Origin: an uncultured Pedosphaera sp.
GTDB taxonomy: Bacteria; Verrucomicrobiota; Verrucomicrobiia; Limisphaerales; Pedosphaeraceae
Length of the DNA stretch: 64,000 nucleotides
Assembly (NCBI GenBank): GCA_903918755.1
Contig: CAIXFN010000072.1
Location: 37,594 to 101,593, forward strand
Direction of reading: 5' to 3'
Part shown: positions 35,159 through 43,352 of the stretch, in pieces
Layout: each line of letters begins with the position of its first letter
Position numbering within the stretch: position 1 is the first letter of the stretch
Notes under the pieces: model-generated
Told to the model about the DNA's origin: nothing
Database searches by the model: none
Seen by the model: only the letters and a program-made list of their open reading frames with translations
Translations under genes and position numbers: made by a program

Positions 35159-38100
35159 TCAGTATTTGATTTCCAGCGTCACTGCACCTTGCTGGCCACT
35201 CAATTTCACCACTTCTTTTGCGGGATCGAAAGCCGGCCAATCTTTTCCATTCACAGTCACGCTTTTGATCGGGATGGACTGGGGATGGCGCAGCCGCAGC
35301 CAAACCTCGTGGGCCGAATGGCGCGCGGGCATTTTGACGGTGGCGGTGATCCGGCCATGATCAACGTCGGAAGTGATCTCGTACTCGACTTCACCAAAAT
35401 GCGTGGGAGCGTGTTTTACGGAAATTTTCTTGCCTGCTTCCAGCCAGGCGCGGGGAGTCGCACGGGCCAGCCACAGATTTGGGCCGTCCTCCATGACGAG
35501 TAGATTGCGGAGTCGTTCCAGGAACGCGGCTTCCTCGAAAATTTTGTCCGGCGGACCGTGGACGGCGTGTTCATTGAAGATGTAGCCATCCCGCGGCAGG
35601 ATATCGATGGCGTAAGCGTTTAAAAAAGAGCGGAGGAAGACGGGAATGTCGTCACCGTCCAGGTGCATGTTCGCGGTGCGCTCCAAACCGCCTTGATATT
35701 GCCAACCCGCCAGAAACCAGTCCCGGTCCCCGACATTTTGGTTCTCCAGCAGCAGGCGATCTTCCAACACATCGAGATACCCCTGCACCCGAACGTCTTC
35801 CGGGGCCAGCAACCCCGCCGGGCTGACCAATGCCGCCGCCGATTGGACGGTTTCCCAGTAGAGCGGTCCCACATGCGTGCCGGAGCCCTCGCGCTGCCAC
35901 CCCCAGGCGCCCGTGGCCAACCCGCGTACGTAACAGGCAAAGGGAATGACCGAATGGTAGGTGCCGTCTCGTGTGGCCACTACCGGCGAAAGGGCGATGG
36001 ACCGTTCCACCGCCGCCCGCAGATCCTGGCGATACGCCTCCGCCTCGGCCGCCAAGGCCGCACCCCCGGCGGGATCAATCACAGCCAGGCTGGCGGCCAG
36101 GCGCGCTACGGACACCGCGTAATAGGCTTCGCACTCATAGAATTGCATCCACAAGCCACCGCTGTCCGGCGTCACCTGAAGCGCCGGTTGCAAGCCTTTG
36201 CTCCACAGCCGGTCGCCGGCCGGCAACAAATTGGCCAGCCAGCGCCGTTGCCGCAGCATCCATTCGGCATTGGCTTTGAGCCGCGGCGCGGCGGCTTGCA
36301 ACCACTGGGTATCACCCGTCATCCAGAAATGCTCGGTCATCGCCCACCCGATCGAACCCGGCCCGAACGCATGGATGCCATCCATCTGCCCGCCCAATCC
36401 GGGCGGGCCCACCGCGTGGGTCAGGCAGCCGTGGCCCTCGGAAAAGAGTCCGTTGGGCCGATCCGGCAATGCCCAACTGTGGTGGCCGGCCGAGTTGGGG
36501 TCCAGCGGCAGCGATAACCATTGATCAAACCCGTCCGCCGCCGCCGGGGCCGCTCCCATCAAATCCAGCGCGCGCAGGATCAGGTAGGTTTCGGCGCCGA
36601 GGATGCCGTACGGATAATCATTGAACCAGAGGCGTCCGTTGGCCGGGTTCTTTGCGCAATGCCGCAGGAGGTGCCAGGCGCCCAGTTTCCACTGGGCCGT
36701 TAATCGTTCCGATGGCAACTCCACTTGCATGTTCGGCTCCGCTCCGGCCGGCGGGCTGGGGATGGGTGGCAGATTGTCGCCGCGCAGCCCGGTGACTGCT
36801 CCCTCCCAGGACTGTTCCGGGTGCGCGCGGATGCGCTGGCGGATGGAGGTGAGTTTACGGCCGGCCAGTTCCTGGATGAATTCCCTTGCGCTGGTGGCCC
36901 GCGAGGCCAGCTTCAGTGGTGGTAGAGCCGGGGTCTCCCGGGCCGCTTCGGAGTAAAAATGCCAGATTCCCTCATTGCCCTCGCCGTCAGCGTGCGGATT
37001 CCCCGCCGTCACGGATGCGACCACGTCCCGGGTCATGTTCCAACTGCGGCCGCGGCCTCCCAGCTCGTCGATGACCAATTCAAACACCGTGGTATCGCAA
37101 GAGTGATCTCCTTTGGGCCCCACAATCAGGGAGATCATATCCCCGGGTTCCACGGTGACGGCGCTCAGATTCCGCATCGCTCCCCCGGAGGGGATGATCT
37201 GAAAGCCGCTCCCTTCGGTCGCGCCTTGGGCCAGGTTTCGGCGTTCAGTGCCGGACGCCTGCGCAATCCGCCATTCGATCCCATTGCCACAATTCTGGCC
37301 GTGCGCCACCCGGGCGGAGATGCGCACTGAACCGAGGATCGGACTCCGCCACCCCGCGGCCACGTTGCGGGCCGGTCCCGGATGCATGGCCAGGCTCCGC
37401 GCCGGAATCACAATGCCTTGCACCGAAACCGGCTGGTCGTGTGGGTTGCCGCCGAACCACGGCGTACTGTCGTCTCCCCAACCCGCCAATTCCGGACTGC
37501 CGGCGATGGCCCCCATTTTCCTCGTGAGCAGCTCCCGGGGATTCGGCACCGCATCGGCCTCCGGGCGGGCCGGTTCGGAAATCCGCCGCACGAAGAAACC
37601 GTATTCGGGCGCGTAGATCGGGCCCTGCTCCAGGTCGGCGGCGAGAAACGAGAAATTACCCGCCTGGGTCCACAAGGTGACAATTGTGCGCGCCACATCC
37701 TCCCGTTGGCTGATGAATGGCTGAACCGGCCGCCATTTCGAAGTGCCCATGTAGGCCAGGCTGAATTGGATGCCGCGACGGCTGGTCTCCGGTCCCGCCG
37801 ACCGCCACGCATTCGCTCCATTGGTCTCAGTATGGTGGTCTCCGGCCAGCGGCCGCAGGCCGGCCATGCGGCCGTCATAAGTTTCCAGCCTTCCGCTGTA
37901 ATCCTTTCCGTGCGTGCCTTCCACGAACCCCCATTCAATCTCCACATCCATCTGCTTCCAGTGATCGGCAACCAGCACCCGCGCTATCGGCACGGCATAA
38001 TCCGCGGCTGCTTTGCCGGGGACACTGACCACAATGCCGCACGTATCGACGGCGAGTTGATAGACATATGTTTTGCCATCTGGGGAAACCGTTGGTTGGA

Positions 38101-38530
38101 CCGGGACATTTGCGGTCGTCAGGTTGTTCCACCAAGAACTGGATGCGCCCTGGTTATTGATCGTGGTGACCACCAAATCGCCGGGAGCCGGCTGGCGCGG
38201 AGTCGCCGTTTCCCAGGTCAATTCCAACTGTTGCACGGGGCGGATTTCCTCCCACAACCACCCGCCCAAAACCTGCTGGACCAAGGGTGCCTGCACATCC
38301 AGTGGCCGGTTCAGCGGTTGCTTCGCATACCACATCAAGGCCACCCAGCTTTCCGGTGGATTTTCCCCGGCCTTGCGATCAGGGCGATACTGATAAGCGC
38401 TGGGGGCGATGTCCACCGGTTGGCCCGCCAACTGGCCGAACGAAGGTTCCGCGCCGATTCCGCTTTCAATCACGAGACCGACAACGACGGCTACCGCCAG
38501 AATTCGCCAGCATTTGATCAAAGGATTCAT
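35159..38530 (-). CDS. Secreted six-hairpin glycosidase-like protein
   Basis: This 1123-aa protein has a signal peptide (ILAVAVVVGLVIESGIGA) and a beta-rich N-terminal half (about 40-560) that includes jelly-roll-like strands. The C-terminal half (about 610-1050) is rich in Trp/Tyr/acidic helices: LWFNDYPYGILGAETYL, GLFSEGHGCLTH, GPGSIGWAMTEHFWMTGDTQWL, MQFYECEAYYAVSV. That is the pattern of (alpha/alpha)6-barrel glycosidases such as alpha-L-rhamnosidases and related GH families. A short beta domain (about 1060-1123; SVTVNGKDWPAFDP) resembles the usual C-terminal sandwich. It probably acts on an extracellular or periplasmic polysaccharide. The substrate and exact GH family are unclear and I cannot place the catalytic acids with certainty. 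It is convergent with the giant-protein operon. Confidence 0.65.
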   Translation of the reverse strand: MNPLIKCWRILAVAVVVGLVIESGIGAEPSFGQLAGQPVDIAPSAYQYRPDRKAGENPPESWVALMWYAKQPLNRPLDVQAPLVQQVLGGWLWEEIRPVQQLELTWETATPRQPAPGDLVVTTINNQGASSSWWNNLTTANVPVQPTVSPDGKTYVYQLAVDTCGIVVSVPGKAAADYAVPIARVLVADHWKQMDVEIEWGFVEGTHGKDYSGRLETYDGRMAGLRPLAGDHHTETNGANAWRSAGPETSRRGIQFSLAYMGTSKWRPVQPFISQREDVARTIVTLWTQAGNFSFLAADLEQGPIYAPEYGFFVRRISEPARPEADAVPNPRELLTRKMGAIAGSPELAGWGDDSTPWFGGNPHDQPVSVQGIVIPARSLAMHPGPARNVAAGWRSPILGSVRISARVAHGQNCGNGIEWRIAQASGTERRNLAQGATEGSGFQIIPSGGAMRNLSAVTVEPGDMISLIVGPKGDHSCDTTVFELVIDELGGRGRSWNMTRDVVASVTAGNPHADGEGNEGIWHFYSEAARETPALPPLKLASRATSAREFIQELAGRKLTSIRQRIRAHPEQSWEGAVTGLRGDNLPPIPSPPAGAEPNMQVELPSERLTAQWKLGAWHLLRHCAKNPANGRLWFNDYPYGILGAETYLILRALDLMGAAPAAADGFDQWLSLPLDPNSAGHHSWALPDRPNGLFSEGHGCLTHAVGPPGLGGQMDGIHAFGPGSIGWAMTEHFWMTGDTQWLQAAAPRLKANAEWMLRQRRWLANLLPAGDRLWSKGLQPALQVTPDSGGLWMQFYECEAYYAVSVARLAASLAVIDPAGGAALAAEAEAYRQDLRAAVERSIALSPVVATRDGTYHSVIPFACYVRGLATGAWGWQREGSGTHVGPLYWETVQSAAALVSPAGLLAPEDVRVQGYLDVLEDRLLLENQNVGDRDWFLAGWQYQGGLERTANMHLDGDDIPVFLRSFLNAYAIDILPRDGYIFNEHAVHGPPDKIFEEAAFLERLRNLLVMEDGPNLWLARATPRAWLEAGKKISVKHAPTHFGEVEYEITSDVDHGRITATVKMPARHSAHEVWLRLRHPQSIPIKSVTVNGKDWPAFDPAKEVVKLSGQQGAVTLEIKY

Positions 38531-38632
38531 AGTTTGGACGATTCAGGTTGGGGGCATGTCGACGGTTTTCCGGCAGCGGCAATGATGCAGCCACAATGAC
38601 GAGAGCTACCCGGCTGGGCAAGTGGAAAACTG

Positions 38633-39124
38633 TCAAGGCTGGGGCGGGGAATCCGCCTTGGCGGGCGGCGGTGCCCAATTCTGGTTCATGCCATCCGCCG
38701 TGATCAAACGACAATCTTGCAGCTCTTTCAAGGCTTCGGCCTCGGGGACAATGCGGGGCAGGATATGGTAGACAAGGACGCCGGGCAAAAGGGACAAGCG
38801 CACGTATGTCACCTGGTTGGCCACCACATTGTACAAAGTTTTGTCCGCCCACTCGGTTGTGCACCGGAACTCGTAGGTGCCCGGTGCCCGGTCCGCATAA
38901 AAGAAGCATCCGGGCTGGGATTTGCCGATGGGGGTGTCGTTAATATACACCATCGGCTGTATGCCGCTGCCTAAGAACTTGCTGGGTCGATAAAACCAGA
39001 TGCGTGATTCGCCTTCTTTCGGCGCACTCAAACTGGCGTTATAGGTCTTGAAATCCGGACCGGTCGCGCAGCCGGCCATCGCCACCAGACCGGCGAGACT
39101 GATGAGTTGGAAGATTTTTTTCAT
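38633..39124 (-). CDS. DUF2846-type lipoprotein
   Basis: The start at 39124 (MKKIFQLISLAG) gives a lipoprotein signal with lipobox VAMAGC and Cys19; a GTG 12 bases upstream in frame is possible. The 163-aa protein continues with SRIWFYRPSKFLGSGIQPMVYINDTPIGKSQPG, the hallmark of DUF2846 (a small beta domain that looks like a carbohydrate-binding sandwich), followed by PGTYEF and a VTYVRLSL strand. It is probably anchored to the outer or inner membrane facing the periplasm. It is transcribed in the same direction as the glycosidase-like gene about 100 bp downstream and may share its transcript. The tail is Pro-rich. Confidence 0.75.
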   Translation of the reverse strand: MKKIFQLISLAGLVAMAGCATGPDFKTYNASLSAPKEGESRIWFYRPSKFLGSGIQPMVYINDTPIGKSQPGCFFYADRAPGTYEFRCTTEWADKTLYNVVANQVTYVRLSLLPGVLVYHILPRIVPEAEALKELQDCRLITADGMNQNWAPPPAKADSPPQP

Positions 39125-39205
39125 AAAATAGGGCACTTTTTCCGCTTATTCATCAGGCGGCTCGCCCGCAAGCGGACACCCGCCCATGAATTCTTCCGTT
39201 CATTC

Positions 39206-41854
39206 CTACCGCGCGGCGGTGTGCGGCGCTTGCGGCTGATGCCAGAGCGATTCCCAGTACTTTTCCTCGACCGCGTAAACATCCGTGATTTCGTCGGTGG
39301 TGGTCGCTTCCGGCACGATCCCATAGCGCTTCAACTCGCGCACCCAGTCAGTGCGGGGCACAAAGCCGGGCATGTCAAACCGCTTGTGCTGCTCGAGATA
39401 GTTACTCCCGGCCCGGATCATGGCCAGCAGTTTCTGGTAGTCCAGATCATTGGTGTCACGGAAAACCTGGGCAGACCCGCCTCCCTGCGGGTCACGGCAT
39501 AATTCCCAGCCGCCAGCGGTTTGTGCGAGCGGCGCGAGGAGCATCAGGGACATTTCCGGCCGCGAGAGGTTGAAAACGATGTGGCGGCTGGTCAGCAGTC
39601 GCGGGTCGCCAATCCGGGGTTCCCAGAAGCTGACCCCCCGCTCGTCGGCCAGGTTGAGCGGGAGAAAGCGGCTGGGCTGGTCATGACAACTGGCGCAGCG
39701 CCGCCGGACGACTTCCGTGGCGGCGATCGTAGCGGGCCACTCCGCCCCGGTGTTGATCTGGTTATTTTCGGCGTAATTCCCGATCATGCCGCAGCCCAGC
39801 GCCGCGTAGGTGCCGGGATAGGCGGCCGCAGATTCGATCCAGAGACGCAGTAATTGTTTCTGTTGCGGAGTGGCCTGGACGCCGCAGTGGGTGCCGTCCA
39901 GCAGCGTGAGTAACCGGCTGGCGGAACTGCCCAGCGCGCGCGGTTCATAGTTGCTCTTGGGCTGGTTGCGGCCATCGGCGAAGAGCCGCGCGATGGTGAG
40001 CATGTAATAACTGTGGCTATACAACGGCCCGCGATCTCCGGTGAGGAGCAGGCGTCCGGCGCGCGGGCCGCCTTGCGGGGTCTTTTCATAGCCGTGACAG
40101 TTCACGCAGAGGGAATCCAGGACCGGTTGCACGTCGCGCGGAAAATCGAAGATCGCGGGCGCATCGCGAATCGGTTCGATCTTTGCCGCCGGTTTCCGGA
40201 TGGCCAGGGCCGCGCCGCCAGCCGTGGTCGGAGTTTGGGCACGGTGTTCATGACAACCCACACAGCCCACGACTTCGCCCGGTTGCACACTGGTGAAACT
40301 TTGCATGCGTTTGACCGCCAGGTCGTGTTCGTCGAGGGCCACGAAAAACACGCTCCGCATCGCTGGTACCTCAAAATAAGCCGAGCCGTCCGGTTCCACC
40401 GGCACGGTGCCCAGGATGCGTTCGAGCGTGAAGGTGCCACCGTAACTGACCGGTTCCATTCCCCCGGTGTAATGGATGGGCATGGGCAGCGTTTCGAGCA
40501 CCAGCAACTTCTTGATTTCGCCCGGCTTCACGCCGGTCATGTTGCGTCCATGGCCCACGTCGGCCAGGAGGAAGCGACCTGTGGCCTGTTCCGGCCGGGT
40601 GCGCGATTCAATGACCAATTCGCGCGGGCGGGGGAGCAGGGGGCGGGGTTCGTGACATTCCAGGTGCGCCGCGCGATCCGCCGCCGGAAGTTTGAATAGT
40701 TCCTCCGTGCGGCCGGTTTCGTCCATCAGCACCAGCGTGTCCCGACTGGCGGCGAGGAAACAATCCTCGCTGAAGGCCCACGGATCCCGATACTGCGAAC
40801 CCCGGCTGATGCTCCGGGCAAATTCCTGGGCGTCCGGACCCGCCTTGGGATCCACCACGGTGATGACTCCGTCATGTTCGCGCTGGCCGTGCCCGGGGCT
40901 GAAGCTGGCCACAATCTTGCTGCTGCCGGGGATAGGCTTGGCATCAATCATGGTGATCCCGGGATGGAGGTTGCCAAACCACGCCATCTGCGCCGTACCG
41001 TCGGGATTCGCCGACCAGAGATGATGAAAGTGCACCTGGCTGCGATCCACATATTCCCAGCGCGTGTAGAGGATCCGGCCATCCGGCAACGGCCAGGGCG
41101 TGTTGTCCTGTTCGTTGTTGCTGGATAATTCCCGGATGTTTGAGCCGTCCGCATCGCAACGATGTAGCACGGCCACTTGCGTCAGCCAGCAATTGACCCA
41201 GCGCTTACAGCGGCTGCTGACAAACACGATGCCACCGTCCGGCAGGTAACTGGGCTCGAAGTCGTCGAAGGGGCCGGACGTAAGCTGGCGGATCGCCGCG
41301 GGCTGCTGCCGGGCTTCTTCCGGCGGGATGACAGGAGCGTCCTCCGCCGCCAGAGACAACTCATAAAGATGGTATTGCTCGGTGCCGCCGGGACGGTAGC
41401 TGAACAGGATTTTCTTCCCTTCATAACTCACCTGCGGATCCCGCACGCCGCCGGTCTCATCTGTCAAGAGCGTCGTCAAGGCGCCCGTGCGGAGGTGCAG
41501 CCGATAAAGCTTTGTACCTTGGGCGTAAGCCTTGCGCTCCGGGTCGTGGGAGTAATAGCCGAAATTTGCATACCAATGTTCGTCAGTTTGATTCAGCGCC
41601 CGGGCGGCGAAGACAATTTCTTCCACGCCCTGCATCTGGCGCGCCAGAAAGCGGTTCAAGAGAGTTTCCTCGTTTGTGCCCGGGGAAGTGGCGGGCGAAC
41701 CTTGCGTTGCGGGGGAGGTCGCACCATGAACGGCATCCGGCACGGCCAGGCAGGTGACCAGGATCAAGGCGCGCATCCGGCCCCATCCGGTGACCAGGCG
41801 CCAGGGTCTTGATAGCAAATGAAGGGATAAATTCGGCATAGGGGATGCTTTCAT
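39206..41854 (-). CDS. HzsA-related PD40/cytochrome c protein (paralogue 1)
   Basis: The ATG at 41854 was chosen over a TTG seven codons upstream; a hydrophobic segment (ALILVTCLAVPDAVHG) gives a signal peptide. The first half holds TolB-like PD40 propeller repeats (DPQVSYEGKKILFSYR, FEPSYLPDGGIVFVSSR, DNTPWPLPDGRILYTRWEY). The middle has the HzsA-type block ILGTVPVEPDGSAYFEVPA ending in the c-haem site CVGCH (about 531), then CVNCH (about 583) and CASCH (about 720). HzsA is the hydrazine synthase alpha subunit of anammox bacteria; related proteins are widespread in PVC bacteria with unknown reactions. No hzsB/hzsC-like gene is nearby, so I infer a periplasmic redox or c-type haem role, not hydrazine synthesis. 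Length 882 aa. Confidence 0.78.
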   Translation of the reverse strand: MKASPMPNLSLHLLSRPWRLVTGWGRMRALILVTCLAVPDAVHGATSPATQGSPATSPGTNEETLLNRFLARQMQGVEEIVFAARALNQTDEHWYANFGYYSHDPERKAYAQGTKLYRLHLRTGALTTLLTDETGGVRDPQVSYEGKKILFSYRPGGTEQYHLYELSLAAEDAPVIPPEEARQQPAAIRQLTSGPFDDFEPSYLPDGGIVFVSSRCKRWVNCWLTQVAVLHRCDADGSNIRELSSNNEQDNTPWPLPDGRILYTRWEYVDRSQVHFHHLWSANPDGTAQMAWFGNLHPGITMIDAKPIPGSSKIVASFSPGHGQREHDGVITVVDPKAGPDAQEFARSISRGSQYRDPWAFSEDCFLAASRDTLVLMDETGRTEELFKLPAADRAAHLECHEPRPLLPRPRELVIESRTRPEQATGRFLLADVGHGRNMTGVKPGEIKKLLVLETLPMPIHYTGGMEPVSYGGTFTLERILGTVPVEPDGSAYFEVPAMRSVFFVALDEHDLAVKRMQSFTSVQPGEVVGCVGCHEHRAQTPTTAGGAALAIRKPAAKIEPIRDAPAIFDFPRDVQPVLDSLCVNCHGYEKTPQGGPRAGRLLLTGDRGPLYSHSYYMLTIARLFADGRNQPKSNYEPRALGSSASRLLTLLDGTHCGVQATPQQKQLLRLWIESAAAYPGTYAALGCGMIGNYAENNQINTGAEWPATIAATEVVRRRCASCHDQPSRFLPLNLADERGVSFWEPRIGDPRLLTSRHIVFNLSRPEMSLMLLAPLAQTAGGWELCRDPQGGGSAQVFRDTNDLDYQKLLAMIRAGSNYLEQHKRFDMPGFVPRTDWVRELKRYGIVPEATTTDEITDVYAVEEKYWESLWHQPQAPHTAAR

Positions 41855-41937
41855 TTTGTTTTGCGAAACGATCAAAAAATCAAAGGATTCTTGACCTTGG
41901 TTAGAATTTGGCGACGATGGAGGGCGTTCAATAACTC

Positions 41938-43305
41938 ATGGCTGCGCCGAATCCCATCAACCTGCCACCCGGCTCGAAGCGCGAATCGCGGTCCGCAACT
42001 CCGATGCGTCCGTTGGATTTGGATTTGTCCCGGGCGGATCAATTTCGCCTGAGCTTCCCGACGCCGTGCGCCAGTCCGGCCCCCTGCGGCCTGCCTTGTG
42101 ATTTGACCCTTGGTCCCGAGCGCCACGCCGTGGTGAATCTCGGGCATTTGGCGCGGATGGCCATCATGGCCCTGCCGCAGGTGCATGGGAGTTTTCACGA
42201 ACAGGCGGAAGAACTTTTCGCCCAGATCGCCTGCATCATGGCCCGGCAGCGCACGCCCCTCACGGCGACCACCATGATGGTCTTTCTGCGCGATGGCGCG
42301 GACGAGGCGGAAGGCCTGAAATTGCTGCAGGCCCGGTTTGGTGCGGCCATGCCGGTGGTGACGTTTGTGGTGCAACCGCCCTGTGGCGGCGCCGCTCTGG
42401 GTGTGGAACTGTGGGCGGTGGGCGGGCCGGGCGTGCAAGTGGAACGTTTTGGTCCGCAATTGCTCACTGTGGCAGCGGACGGCATCCGCTGGATTCACTG
42501 TGGCGGCGTTTCGGGGGAAGCCAGCGCTGACGACCCGCACGGCGAAGCGCTGTCCGCCTTTGAGCAAATGCGGACGCAGGTGGCCGGAGCGGGGGCGGGC
42601 TTTGACCAAGTTGTGCGGACCTGGCTCTACGTGAACCAGATCAACTCGGGGCCGGCCGGTCGGCAACGCTACCAGGAGTTGAACCGCGCGCGGACGGACT
42701 TTTTCCGGGACATCCATTTTGGCACCAGATCCCGGGCTGCCTCTGCACCGGCCACCATCTACCCCGCCAGCACGGGCATTGGCACCAACGGGGACGGCAT
42801 TCGCATGGCCTGCCTTGCCCTGGATTCGGCGCGACCCGACGTTTACCTGCTGCCGCTGGAGAATCCGCAACAGACCCCCGCCTGCGATTACCAGGCCACC
42901 TACTCGCCACAAAGTCCCAAGTTCTCCCGCGCCATGGCCGTGGTGCAGGGCCACTTTGTGACCACGCTTTTGTCCGGCACCGCGAGCATTCTCAACTCCC
43001 GGACCTGCCACCCGGGTGACGTCATCCGGCAGACCGAGCAGACCATTGAAAACATTGAGCGGCTCATGGCACCCGAAAACTTCTTCCGCCACGGCCTGAC
43101 GGGCGCCGGGGCCACCTTGCGGGACATCGCCAAGCTCCGCGTGTATATCAAGCATGCGGAGGATTATGAAAAGTGCCGTGAAGTTTGCGAACGGTGCCTG
43201 CCCAATATTCCCGCCCTCTACCTCCACGCCGAAGTTTGCCGCCCCGAACTCCTGATGGAGATCGAAGCGGTGGCGTTTTCGCCCCTCGCGCAACGCCAGG
43301 ACTGA
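41938..43305 (+). CDS. Tandem RidA/chorismatase-like protein
   Basis: This 455-aa cytoplasmic protein ends with a clear RidA (YjgF/YER057c/UK114) domain (about 385-450: GATLRDIAKLRVYIKHAEDY, LYLHAEVCRPELLMEIEAVA). Its central part (RTWLYVNQI, YQELNRARTDFFRDIHFG, YPASTGIGTNGDGIRMACLAL) matches the layout of FkbO/Hyg5/XanB2-type chorismatases, which cleave chorismate to hydroxybenzoate or a dihydro-dihydroxybenzoate plus pyruvate. That gives aromatic starter units. No signal peptide is present, unlike its neighbours. It lies alone on the + strand between two HzsA-related genes, divergent from one and convergent with the other. The RidA fold is well supported; the reaction is inferred. Confidence 0.65.
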   Translation: MAAPNPINLPPGSKRESRSATPMRPLDLDLSRADQFRLSFPTPCASPAPCGLPCDLTLGPERHAVVNLGHLARMAIMALPQVHGSFHEQAEELFAQIACIMARQRTPLTATTMMVFLRDGADEAEGLKLLQARFGAAMPVVTFVVQPPCGGAALGVELWAVGGPGVQVERFGPQLLTVAADGIRWIHCGGVSGEASADDPHGEALSAFEQMRTQVAGAGAGFDQVVRTWLYVNQINSGPAGRQRYQELNRARTDFFRDIHFGTRSRAASAPATIYPASTGIGTNGDGIRMACLALDSARPDVYLLPLENPQQTPACDYQATYSPQSPKFSRAMAVVQGHFVTTLLSGTASILNSRTCHPGDVIRQTEQTIENIERLMAPENFFRHGLTGAGATLRDIAKLRVYIKHAEDYEKCREVCERCLPNIPALYLHAEVCRPELLMEIEAVAFSPLAQRQD

Positions 43306-43352
43306 CTCCGCGTCAATAATCCTGGCGAACGCGAAAGTTGACCGGCGCGAAT

